From: Puniceicoccales bacterium
GTDB taxonomy: Bacteria > Verrucomicrobiota > Verrucomicrobiia > Opitutales > LL51
NCBI GenBank assembly: GCA_031276935.1
Contig: JAISMD010000017.1
Location: 1 to 5,463, forward strand
Direction: 5' to 3'
Length of the DNA: 5,463 nt
This document shows, one piece after another, positions 1-5,463 of the stretch. The notes below the pieces were generated by a model. That model saw only the letters and a list, made by a program, of their open reading frames with translations, searched no databases and had not been told where the DNA came from. The position numbers and the translations under genes were made by a program. Every line of letters starts with the position of its first letter. Within the stretch, counting starts at the first letter, position 1.

Positions 1-175
1 TTAGGATTTTTTTAAACCTTTATCTAGGCCGTAATGAATATTTCGACGGGAATACGTTTCCGCACCCCCGCCTTACTTCTACTTCGAATCCACACACCTT
101 TCCGTACGGGATTCTTTATTGTTAAGAATTTGTAAAATATTGCAATAAAATTATAAAATTCCAGAAAAAAATATC
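1..175. other. Intergenic region without a convincing gene
   Basis: This AT-rich stretch lies downstream of the tRNA, and I see no supported coding sequence on either strand. The longest plausible readings are a 33-codon ATG frame on the plus strand (34-135) and a 23-codon GTG frame on the minus strand (24-95); neither has recognisable similarity. Two small inverted repeats are visible. One is CGGGAA-TACG-TTTCCG at 47-62, a six-pair stem with one G-T pair on the plus strand and a UNCG-type tetraloop. The other is the palindrome CCGTACGG at 102-109. Neither is followed directly by a T-run, so neither is called a terminator. The neighbouring locus lies outside the window. Confidence 0.5.
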
Positions 176-192
176 TGGCGCCTCCACCCAGA
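161..192 (-). terminator. Possible weak terminator at the 3' end of the tRNA
   Basis: Directly after the tRNA CCA end, the minus strand reads GATA followed by seven T residues (165-171). A five-pair stem TCTGG/CCAGA can form between 188-192 and 174-178 just before the T-run, but it would use bases of the tRNA T-arm and CCA end. A second pairing of CCAGA (174-178) with TCTGG (161-165) encloses the T-run. The T-tract is clear, but the stems are short and compete with the tRNA fold, so termination here is a tentative inference. Confidence 0.25.
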
Positions 193-250
193 CTCGAACT
201 GGGATTAACGGTTTAGGAAACCGCGGTTCTATCCATTAAACTATGGAGAC
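176..250 (-). tRNA. tRNA-Arg (anticodon CCU)
   Basis: The 75-base reverse-complement sequence folds as a complete cloverleaf. The acceptor stem is GTCTCCA/TGGAGGC, seven pairs including one G-U. The D stem is GTTT/GAAC with one G-U pair, and its loop contains GG. The anticodon stem is GCGGT/ACCGT with a TTCCTAA loop. The four-base variable region is TAAT, and the T stem is CCCAG/CTGGG with a TTCGAGT loop. U33 precedes the anticodon CCU (plus-strand positions 215-217), which reads AGG and identifies the tRNA as arginine-specific. The discriminator base is G, and the 3' CCA is encoded in the genome. The gene starts 38 bases after the sctP stop on the same strand. It could be read through from the T3SS operon or transcribed from the candidate promoter at 258-286. 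tRNA-Arg genes often serve as integration sites for genomic islands. Confidence 0.95.
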
Positions 251-257
251 CCAACGG

Positions 258-286
258 AATGCAACCATAAACTGGACCTTTGTCAA
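258..286 (-). promoter_or_regulatory. Candidate promoter for tRNA-Arg
   Basis: The minus strand carries a perfect sigma70-type -35 hexamer, TTGACA, at 286-281, immediately after the sctP stop codon (289-291). At a 17-base spacing the -10 position reads TGCATT (263-258), a weak match to TATAAT. Transcription would start at about 250-252, at the very 5' end of the tRNA. The whole element lies in the 38-base gap between sctP and the tRNA, which supports a separate tRNA promoter. The weak -10 box and minimal leader keep this tentative. Confidence 0.35.
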
Positions 287-288
287 TT

Positions 289-1824
289 CTATGCCTGGGA
301 TCTATCCTGATTTTCAGGGTCCTTTTCCTCACCATCCTGTTGCTGCCGCTTTTGTTGATCATTGGCGGCATCGTATTTTCTTTCCTGCTCAACCCTTATG
401 TTCACGGAACTTAGGTCCTTCATTTGCCCGAGTAAAAAGTCCCGCAACTCACCGTGATTGGCAATCAAAAAATCGAGGGACTGTAAATTCGTAGCGGTAA
501 AACTGAGACTGAGCGACGAACCTTCTCGAACTAAGGATAAATGCGTCCCCGGTAAAATATTGTCCCGAAAAACAATGATCATTTCCTGCTTTGCAGCATC
601 GACAGCCTGTGCAATCATCAAACGCTCAATGATCTCGTGTCCGATTTTCGTAATCGATTCCGCCGCATTCGTAATTTTTGTTTCAGTTACGTCGGATAAT
701 TGTGTGAGTGTATTTAATATTTTATCCCCAACTACGGATTCTGGAATCCGATTCATAGATACGGTTTCTTCCCCATTGCCAATAAAATTGATACGCTCAT
801 CTTTCAATTCTGGCTTTGCAATTTCAATTCCTTTTGTGTCGATTTTTTCACTATCTTCGCCTTTACCCACGGGTATAAATATATTTTCTTTCCCTTCTTC
901 CCAATTAACGATGGCAACGGACTCCGAATTGGCAGTGTGTTCAATAATTTCGTGTCCGATCTCCGTAATCGATTCCGCTGCATTCGTAATTTTTGTTTCA
1001 GTTACGTCGGATAATTGCGTGAATGTATTTAATATTTTATCCCCAACTACGGATGCTTCAGTGCCTTCGCTTTTACCCAGAGGTATGAATAGTTTACTTT
1101 CTCTCTCCCTTTCTGAATGGACGACGTTAGTAGACTCCGAATGGACGACATTAACAGATCCTAGATTGACGATGTCAGTAAATTTTTCCTCCGTCACTTC
1201 CATTCCATTCGATGGTACATTCGACGGAATTTGAATTTCTTTCCCCAATTCTTTATCGATTTTCGTCCCAAGATCGGATCCTTTTTTCGCCACTTCTACT
1301 CCCTTCGGCAATGCATCCGACGGGAATTGAATTTCTTCCTTTGGTTTCAAAGCAGATGGATCTATGGATTTCCCTTCCGAATCCATAGCCCGCCGCGCCC
1401 TACTGGACATCAACACCCTATCTTCGGATTCAATTCCATCTAAAATTCCAGATAGGAGCGAATCTTGACCCTCCACATCCGAGGAAACAAGCGGCGTAAC
1501 CACTTCGTCATCATTTTCATAATCATCGTTACCATTGCGATTATTCGCATCCGAGTCCACGGTAAGCTTTCCGACCCTACTTCCTGAATAGTCTAACAAT
1601 GCCGTCGATCTTTCAGCATTTTCCCTTTCATCCCCCCTAATTTCCTTTTCCTTCGACGTACCACGTTTTTTGTCGTCTTCCTCCCGCTTCCCAACCAATG
1701 ATTGGAATTTTTCCACGTCACGCACATCGGGTTGACGCCCATCCGGGGTCCGTAAAACATCGGGACTCGCCATCCGATTAACACCTTGACTCGCTTGATT
1801 GATATCCATTTTTATTTCGCTCAT
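289..1824 (-). CDS. sctP: SctP, T3SS needle-length ruler and substrate-specificity switch protein
   Basis: This 511-residue, hydrophilic, charged protein lies directly after sctO, the usual place for SctP (YscP/CdsP family). SctP is secreted during needle assembly, measures needle length and then switches the export apparatus from early to late substrates. Residues about 405-480 look like the T3S4 (FliK/YscP C-terminal) domain: a hydrophobic strand (EMIIVFRDNILPG, 414-426), a second strand (SLSLSFTATN, 437-446) and a Leu-rich helix ending in VNIRVEQ. The last 30 residues are a charged tail. Residues 1-160 are polar, with an Asp/Asn-rich stretch near 91-107. Residues 160-400 are repetitive: a 38-residue unit occurs at 258-295 and 363-400, nearly identical, and weaker repeats lie at 164-179 and 196-211. 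The start ATG at 1824 has AAGGA six bases upstream; a second ATG at 1809 is less well placed. The gap to sctO is 21 bases. The middle is assigned by position and character only; the C-terminal domain and neighbours carry the call. Confidence 0.85.
   Translation of the reverse strand: MSEIKMDINQASQGVNRMASPDVLRTPDGRQPDVRDVEKFQSLVGKREEDDKKRGTSKEKEIRGDERENAERSTALLDYSGSRVGKLTVDSDANNRNGNDDYENDDEVVTPLVSSDVEGQDSLLSGILDGIESEDRVLMSSRARRAMDSEGKSIDPSALKPKEEIQFPSDALPKGVEVAKKGSDLGTKIDKELGKEIQIPSNVPSNGMEVTEEKFTDIVNLGSVNVVHSESTNVVHSERERESKLFIPLGKSEGTEASVVGDKILNTFTQLSDVTETKITNAAESITEIGHEIIEHTANSESVAIVNWEEGKENIFIPVGKGEDSEKIDTKGIEIAKPELKDERINFIGNGEETVSMNRIPESVVGDKILNTLTQLSDVTETKITNAAESITKIGHEIIERLMIAQAVDAAKQEMIIVFRDNILPGTHLSLVREGSSLSLSFTATNLQSLDFLIANHGELRDFLLGQMKDLSSVNIRVEQERKYDAANDQQKRQQQDGEEKDPENQDRSQA
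626..739 (-). repeat. 114-bp direct repeat within sctP, downstream copy
   Basis: This copy encodes SctP residues of about 363-400, from SVVGDKILNT through IGHEIIE. It matches 941-1054 at an offset of exactly 315 bases (105 codons), with seven mismatches counted by eye in 114 bases (about 94% identity). Only two of the differences change an amino acid (Leu/Phe and Lys/Glu). The repeat keeps frame and ends just before the T3S4-like C-terminal domain. Confidence 0.9.
941..1054 (-). repeat. 114-bp direct repeat within sctP, upstream copy
   Basis: This is the partner of 626-739 and encodes SctP residues of about 258-295. Similarity at the protein level extends further upstream in weaker form: SKLFIPLGKSE (243-253) resembles ENIFIPVGKGE (313-323). 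The original duplicated unit was therefore probably longer than the part that is still nearly identical. Confidence 0.9.
1105..1152 (-). repeat. Two tandem 24-bp units within sctP
   Basis: Residues 225-232 and 233-240 of SctP are adjacent eight-residue repeats of the form NVVHSE followed by two variable residues. At DNA level the shared core GAATGGACGAC (plus strand) appears twice, 24 bases apart. The tandem pair keeps the reading frame and adds eight residues to the presumed ruler region. Confidence 0.75.
1195..1246 (-). repeat. Diverged 52-bp repeat within sctP, copy 1
   Basis: This copy encodes SctP residues of about 194-211, with the core EIQIPSNVPSNGMEV (196-210). It pairs with 1291-1342 at an offset of 96 bases (32 codons). 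DNA identity is about 70% by eye, so this is an older duplication than the 114-bp pair. Confidence 0.65.
1291..1342 (-). repeat. Diverged 52-bp repeat within sctP, copy 2
   Basis: This is the partner of 1195-1246 and encodes SctP residues of about 162-179, with the core EIQFPSDALPKGVEV (164-178). Glu-Ile-Gln, Pro-Ser, Gly and Glu-Val are retained at equivalent positions in both copies. Confidence 0.65.
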
Positions 1825-1845
1825 TTTCTATCCTTTTGTAAAAAT

Positions 1846-2325
1846 TCATTGACCTTGCGGTTTTGCCGTAAAATCTTCCACTTCGGCATCCGCCTGTCGT
1901 TCTTCCTCTTTTTTCATTTCCTCGCGCCAAACGTCTTTCAAGGATTCGATCTTATCGATATTGCGCTCCGCTTTCCGCAGTTCTTCTCGGCAATTATCGA
2001 GATTCTCCTTCGCCTTATCGCAGGCTAACATCGCATCCTCTACCCGCTTTTGATAGTCGAAAATACGGTCCTGGAGCTCCTTTATCATGAAATGTAAATT
2101 ATCGATCTCCCTTTTGTTAATACTTTTTCTCAAAACCTGATTATAAAGGCGTTGCGTTTCTTGAATGACAAAATTCTTATAATCCTCCAATTCCTGTTGG
2201 GCCTTGGCGAGGGCCTGTTCCGCTTCCTTGAGTAATTGTTGCGCTTTTTTTAGATTTTTTTCCGCACGATCCTTGCGAATTTCGCGGACCCGGAGCAAAT
2301 CGTCTAACTCGTACTTCTTCGCCAT
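1846..2325 (-). CDS. sctO: SctO, T3SS central stalk protein
   Basis: This 159-residue protein is almost entirely charged alpha-helix with heptad-like patterns. It matches the YscO/CdsO family in length (about 150-170 residues), character and position between the ATPase and the ruler gene. SctO is the injectisome counterpart of flagellar FliJ. It forms an antiparallel two-helix coiled coil that sits in the centre of the SctN hexamer and contacts the export gate protein SctV. The N-terminal YELDDLLRVREIRKDRAEK (residues 5-23) resembles the start of other family members. The first long helix runs to about residue 60 and a second from about 75 to 145, followed by a short polar tail. No cysteine-rich or membrane segments are present. 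The ATG at 2325 lies five bases after the sctN stop. Only a weak GGA is seen about 11 bases upstream, so translation is probably coupled to sctN. SctO proteins diverge fast, so the gene's place in the operon is as important as its sequence. Confidence 0.88.
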   Translation of the reverse strand: MAKKYELDDLLRVREIRKDRAEKNLKKAQQLLKEAEQALAKAQQELEDYKNFVIQETQRLYNQVLRKSINKREIDNLHFMIKELQDRIFDYQKRVEDAMLACDKAKENLDNCREELRKAERNIDKIESLKDVWREEMKKEEERQADAEVEDFTAKPQGQ

Positions 2326-2330
2326 GGCAA

Positions 2331-3701
2331 CTACATTCCAACAACACCCTTCAACATATTGACCGTTTCTTCAAATGTATTGACCTCCTTCAGTCCCTGT
2401 TTCAGGAAATTATTACAGGCATCGATGCGATCGATGGCCTCGTCGGTTACGGCGTCCGATCCCCGTTTGTATTCACCGATACGCACCAATAATTCAACCT
2501 CACCGTACTTCGCTAAAATGTTACGCAATTTCCCCGCAGCAGCCTTATGGGCATCGTCCACAATGGCCGTCATACAGCGACTAATACTCGCCAAAATATC
2601 AATGGCCGGATAGTGATTCGCCGCACCTAATTTTCGAGAAAGAATAATATGACCATCCAAAATAGAACGGGTTTCATCGGCGATGGGTTCCGTCATATCG
2701 TCACCTTCGACCAGTACCGTGTAAAGTGCCGTTATGGAACCTTTGGCCGATTGACCCGACCGTTCCATTAGGCGGGGGAGTGTGGCAAATACCGACGGAG
2801 GAAATCCCCGCCTCGCCGGAGGTTCCCCTGCCGCTAAACCAATTTCCCGCTGCGCACGACCAAAACGCGTTACCGAGTCCATCATGAGAAGGACCTTTTT
2901 ATTTTTATCCCGGAAATATTCGGCGATCGCCGTGGCAACATAGGCCGCCTTTAGCCGTTCCATTGCCGATCGATCCGACGTCGCAACGACAATAATCGCC
3001 CGTTTCATCCCCTCCGGACCAAGATCCTTTTCAATGAATTCCCGCACCTCACGACCCCGCTCTCCGATGAGCGCTAAAACACTAATTTCTGCCTCCGTAT
3101 TGCGGATAATTTGTGCCAATAGGGTACTCTTTCCACCTCCAGCCGCCGCAAAAATACCTAGACGTTGCCCTTCACCACAGGTCAGTAAACCGTCCAAAGC
3201 CCGAACGCCTAGGGTTAGGGGAACGGAAATCGGCGTACGCGACATCGCCGGAGGAGGATCATTGTACACAGGATATTGCATCTCGGGAATGAATTCGCCC
3301 TTTTCCTGGACCGATTCTATGGTTACACGGCCCAGACCGTCGACGATTCGTCCCAATAAATCATCGCCCACACCAACCTTGTGTACATCCCCCGTTGGTA
3401 TAACCTCCGTCGCCGAGGAAACTCCCCGCAATTCTCCCAATGGCGTTAGGATAGCCGCCTGCTTTTCAAATCCAACAACCTCCGTCCAAACCTCCGTATC
3501 TTCCCAGGGTGTCCGAAGAATACAGAGTTCACCGATTTTCACATTAGGGACCATGGCCTTGACAATTGTTCCCACAACCTGTAGTACCTTTCCCTTCGTT
3601 TTGACCGTCTTGGTCTCCTCGAGAAGCTGGTCCAGCGAAACCGTTACCCGCGCAAACGGATTCGAACTGATCACACCTCTTTCCATCGTCCCCCTATCCA
3701 T
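2331..3701 (-). CDS. sctN: SctN, T3SS export ATPase
   Basis: This is the cytoplasmic ATPase that powers injectisome export, related to F1 beta and flagellar FliI; it detaches chaperones and unfolds substrates. Counting from the ATG at 3701 (456 residues), an N-terminal beta-barrel domain spans about 15-90. The Walker A motif AAAGGGKS is at 185-192 (Lys191). The catalytic Glu lies in LIGERGRE (Glu214), and Walker B is VLLMMDS with Asp275. The class signature [19 protein letters not shown] is near 292-310. The presumed arginine finger is in LASISR (Arg375). The C-terminal helical domain, which would contact SctO and SctV, follows to residue 456. Length and all motifs are normal, so the enzyme should be active. 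A TTG two codons upstream (3707) is in frame, but the AAAGGGAG ribosome-binding site lies only one base from it and seven from the ATG, which decides the start. The type III signature and neighbouring sctL/sctO make FliI unlikely. Confidence 0.97.
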   Translation of the reverse strand: MDRGTMERGVISSNPFARVTVSLDQLLEETKTVKTKGKVLQVVGTIVKAMVPNVKIGELCILRTPWEDTEVWTEVVGFEKQAAILTPLGELRGVSSATEVIPTGDVHKVGVGDDLLGRIVDGLGRVTIESVQEKGEFIPEMQYPVYNDPPPAMSRTPISVPLTLGVRALDGLLTCGEGQRLGIFAAAGGGKSTLLAQIIRNTEAEISVLALIGERGREVREFIEKDLGPEGMKRAIIVVATSDRSAMERLKAAYVATAIAEYFRDKNKKVLLMMDSVTRFGRAQREIGLAAGEPPARRGFPPSVFATLPRLMERSGQSAKGSITALYTVLVEGDDMTEPIADETRSILDGHIILSRKLGAANHYPAIDILASISRCMTAIVDDAHKAAAGKLRNILAKYGEVELLVRIGEYKRGSDAVTDEAIDRIDACNNFLKQGLKEVNTFEETVNMLKGVVGM

Positions 3702-3708
3702 ATCCAAG

Positions 3709-3716
3709 CTCCCTTT
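3709..3716 (-). promoter_or_regulatory. sctN ribosome-binding site that decides the start
   Basis: The minus strand reads AAAGGGAG here, ending seven bases before the ATG at 3701. For the in-frame TTG at 3707 the spacing would be a single base, which is too short. The site lies in the 27-base gap between sctL and sctN. Confidence 0.75.
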
Positions 3717-3728
3717 CTCTTCCCTTAC

Positions 3729-4841
3729 CTACTCCTCCGCGTCTTCCGAGGCTTCCTCATCCTCATCGTCGACATCCCCATCATCCGCTTCAGAATCTTC
3801 TTCCTCGCCCCCATCGTCACCTATGTCGTCAACTTCCTCCGAAGCCTGTGTTTCATCTTCCCCATCCTCATCATCGATATCTTCATCGTCTTCATCGTCG
3901 ACCTCGGAATCGTCCTCGTCAACCTCATCGTCAGCCATGTCATCAGTTTCTTCAGAGGCCTTCGTTTCCTCTTTCAGCACAATAGATTCCCCTTTTTCCC
4001 CAACGGCTTCCGTTGATTTCTCCGCCTCTTCGGAGGTATTGCCGGCTGTGATTTTCTTAAATGCATTCCCAATTGACTCCAATTGTACATCCAAACTCGC
4101 GTCCACAACGCCAACGTCCGTCTCTAAAATACAGGTCCCCGCTTTTAATCGAGAATCGGCCGTCACTTCCAAATAATCCACCGCCCCATCGGCGAGAATC
4201 TCCTCCAAGTGATCGCGGACCGTTTGCGAATCCTGTGGCGAAACCTTTAAAGTGGCCTCCCGTTGATTTTTGACCGTCTTAAGCGCCTGTCGCACAACGC
4301 CCACAATTAATTCCCGTTTGTCGAGATCCCCCATAATGCGCTGTAGGGCTTTCAACACCAACCCCACAATGCTGCCTTCCAATTGCTTGAAATTTTCGGA
4401 ATTTTTTGCTGCGATTTCAACGAGTTGCTGAGCCATTTTCGCTTTCCCCGTGGCGTAACCGTCGGCGTAGCCCCGTTTCGCTTCGTTTTCGTAGTACCGT
4501 TTTGCTTCCTCAAAAATCTCATTTCGCTTTTCCAATGCCTCGTCCAAAATGGCTTTACTCTTCGCATTGGCCGCGGCGATAATTTGTGCGCTCTCTTGAT
4601 TGGCTCTGTCAATTAATTCGCGGGCATGTTCATTCGCACTTTCTACTAGGGCTGTAACCTGAGCGTTCGTATCCTGTACCAGTTTACCACATAGCCCACT
4701 CGCATAGTTGATGAGACGATCATTTTCCCGATAGGCATGCTGGATCGCATTGTTCGCCTCCAAATAGGCACAGTAATCCTCCCGTTTTAATACCTTTTTT
4801 TCCGGTAAAAGTTGAAATTTTTCCCTGCTAATATGTAACAT
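3729..4841 (-). CDS. sctL: SctL, T3SS ATPase stator with an acidic C-terminal extension
   Basis: SctL (YscL/CdsL, the counterpart of flagellar FliH) is the stator that holds the SctN ATPase, restrains it, and links it to SctK/SctQ in the sorting platform. Residues 1-265 fit the family. The N-terminus, with KVLKREDYCAYLEA (16-29), is followed by a long Ala/Glu/Lys-rich coiled coil (about 30-120) and a FliH-like glycine motif, G124-x3-G128-x3-G132. A C-terminal globular domain ends with GVVDASLDVQLESIGNAF (244-261), a typical family ending. SctL proteins are usually about 200-260 residues; this one has 370. The extra part begins as a linker (about 266-294) and becomes almost pure Asp/Glu: 50 of the last 76 residues are acidic, with no Lys or Arg. 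The tail consists of two related 38-residue units. ATG at 4841 follows the sctK stop by two bases and has GAGGG seven bases upstream. I know of no function for such a tail. Confidence 0.93.
   Translation of the reverse strand: MLHISREKFQLLPEKKVLKREDYCAYLEANNAIQHAYRENDRLINYASGLCGKLVQDTNAQVTALVESANEHARELIDRANQESAQIIAAANAKSKAILDEALEKRNEIFEEAKRYYENEAKRGYADGYATGKAKMAQQLVEIAAKNSENFKQLEGSIVGLVLKALQRIMGDLDKRELIVGVVRQALKTVKNQREATLKVSPQDSQTVRDHLEEILADGAVDYLEVTADSRLKAGTCILETDVGVVDASLDVQLESIGNAFKKITAGNTSEEAEKSTEAVGEKGESIVLKEETKASEETDDMADDEVDEDDSEVDDEDDEDIDDEDGEDETQASEEVDDIGDDGGEEEDSEADDGDVDDEDEEASEDAEE
3732..3959 (-). repeat. Two 38-residue acidic units at the SctL C-terminus
   Basis: SctL residues 295-332 (DNA 3846-3959) and 333-370 (3732-3845) align end to end. 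Each begins ASEE, then D-D, D-D and DSE-x-DD at the same positions. By eye 20 of 38 residues are identical, but the Asp/Glu bias inflates this. The second unit ends exactly at the stop codon. Codons are mixed GAC/GAT/GAA/GAG, so this is not a simple trinucleotide run. A tandem duplication is the likely origin. Confidence 0.6.
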
Positions 4842-4843
4842 AA

Positions 4844-5455
4844 TTAAGCCCTCACTATCATGGAAATAACGGCACTGCCATTCCCACTAAATGTCCATTT
4901 TATGATCTTCTGAATGAAATCGAAATAGTAGTGCGGATCATTCACCTTACGCTTGAAATTCCAACCAAAATTACGGGGGAATTTCAGTAGGAAACGTTGT
5001 GCGATCTCCTTCGGTACGCCGGCTAAACTCATCTCAATGATCGACTTCCCCGTATTTAAAACACGTTCGATAATCGTTTCCCCATCTACCTGGAAGCGTT
5101 CCGCAATGTCTGATTTCAATAGCAACGGCGCACTACGCAGGGCAAATAAATAGGCCTCATTCCCTATGACCCCTTTCAATTTCAGTAACTCATGGCTAAG
5201 AATAATTTTGCGAATTTGTTCCGAAAAACAGATCCCACCAATGTATCCAATAATTCTTTGAATTTCATCCGCGGAAAGTAAACATAGCCAGTAGCGCCGC
5301 TCCGAAAAATCATACCACCCTAAATTATCAATCTTCAATAAATGACGAACATACTCCCGAAGCTGCCCGCCGTAGCGAGGGGATTGCAGTACCGGTCCCA
5401 GGACCGCTTCCGGTAAAACCTTGGGAAAAAAATCCGAGTGCATGTAGCCAATCAT
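4844..5455 (-). CDS. sctK: SctK, T3SS sorting-platform accessory protein
   Basis: SctK (YscK/PscK/OrgA-type) is a cytoplasmic protein that forms part of the six sorting-platform pods below the basal body, linking SctD to SctQ and SctL. This 203-residue protein has the usual length of about 200 and sits directly before sctL, as in Yersinia-type clusters. It begins with GYMHSDFFP (3-11), which resembles the Tyr-x-His start of the family. The middle contains IGYIGGICFSEQIRKIILSHEL (69-90, with one helix rich in Ile/Leu) and then NEAYLFALRSAPLLL (99-113), an arrangement seen in SctK proteins. No signal peptide or membrane segment is present. The stop lies two bases before the sctL ATG. The ATG at 5455 has no clear ribosome-binding site in the eight bases available, and the frame stays open to the window edge, so the true start may lie upstream. 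SctK is poorly conserved; the sequence match is moderate and the context strong. Confidence 0.82.
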   Translation of the reverse strand: MIGYMHSDFFPKVLPEAVLGPVLQSPRYGGQLREYVRHLLKIDNLGWYDFSERRYWLCLLSADEIQRIIGYIGGICFSEQIRKIILSHELLKLKGVIGNEAYLFALRSAPLLLKSDIAERFQVDGETIIERVLNTGKSIIEMSLAGVPKEIAQRFLLKFPRNFGWNFKRKVNDPHYYFDFIQKIIKWTFSGNGSAVISMIVRA

Positions 5456-5463
5456 CCCGTTAT

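Noticed and set aside
47..62. Hairpin CGGGAA-TACG-TTTCCG as an intrinsic terminator
   Set aside because: The stem has only six pairs including a G-T, no T-run follows on the plus strand, and on the minus strand the stem has an A-C mismatch.
24..95. Short basic reading frame on the minus strand starting at GTG (23 codons), with GGAAAGG just upstream
   Set aside because: It looks a little like a ribosomal-protein end because of its Arg/Lys residues, but it is too short, matches no family I recognise, and the ribosome-binding spacing is too tight.
34..135. 33-codon ATG frame on the plus strand with a hydrophobic centre
   Set aside because: There is no ribosome-binding site, and a frame this short is expected by chance.
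458..1234. 258-codon open frame on the plus strand, opposite sctP
   Set aside because: It lies wholly antisense to sctP, repeats where sctP repeats, has no plausible ribosome-binding site or domain, and follows from sctP codon composition.
2331..3701. Flagellar FliI instead of SctN
   Set aside because: The [17 protein letters not shown] signature and the sctK, sctL, sctO and sctP neighbours fit an injectisome. No flagellar gene is seen.
3034..4176. 380-codon open frame on the plus strand, opposite sctN and sctL
   Set aside because: Its Ser-rich stretch is the reverse complement of the Asp/Glu codons of the SctL tail, and the rest mirrors the strongly conserved sctN. It is a shadow frame.
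1..5463. CRISPR array, insertion sequence or toxin-antitoxin pair
   Set aside because: No regularly spaced short repeats, transposase-like frame or small paired genes were seen. The repeats present are within coding genes and keep frame.

Overview
The window holds the distal part of a type III secretion system (T3SS, injectisome) gene cluster from a Gram-negative bacterium. All five protein genes lie on the minus strand and read in the order sctK - sctL - sctN - sctO - sctP. Intergenic gaps are only 2, 27, 5 and 21 bases, as expected of one transcript. A tRNA-Arg(CCU) gene follows on the same strand, 38 bases after the sctP stop. The species cannot be named from the sequence. Base composition is intermediate, genes are tightly packed, and the proteins are clearly diverged from the familiar enterobacterial sets. 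A chlamydial or other PVC-type T3SS is one possibility, but it is only a guess.

Layout from high to low coordinates (the direction of transcription): sctK (4844-5455, 5' end possibly outside the window) encodes the sorting-platform accessory protein. sctL (3729-4841) encodes the ATPase stator, with an unusual, almost purely Asp/Glu C-terminal tail of about 75 residues. sctN (2331-3701) encodes the export ATPase and is the most strongly conserved gene here. sctO (1846-2325) encodes the coiled-coil stalk. sctP (289-1824) encodes the needle-length ruler and substrate-specificity switch, with a repeat-rich middle and a T3S4-like C-terminal domain. A good -35-like box between sctP and the tRNA suggests that the tRNA may have its own promoter. 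Positions 1-175 show no convincing gene.

Together the proteins form the cytoplasmic energising and sorting part of an injectisome. SctK and SctL belong to the sorting platform, SctL holds the SctN hexamer, SctO sits in the centre of the ring and contacts the export gate, and SctP measures needle length and then switches substrate class. Two points stand out. One is the acidic extension of SctL, beyond the usual end of the family. The other is the set of internal duplications in SctP, including a 114-bp pair that is about 94% identical and therefore recent or actively homogenised. The sctQ-type gene that follows sctP in several well-known clusters is absent; the tRNA takes its place.
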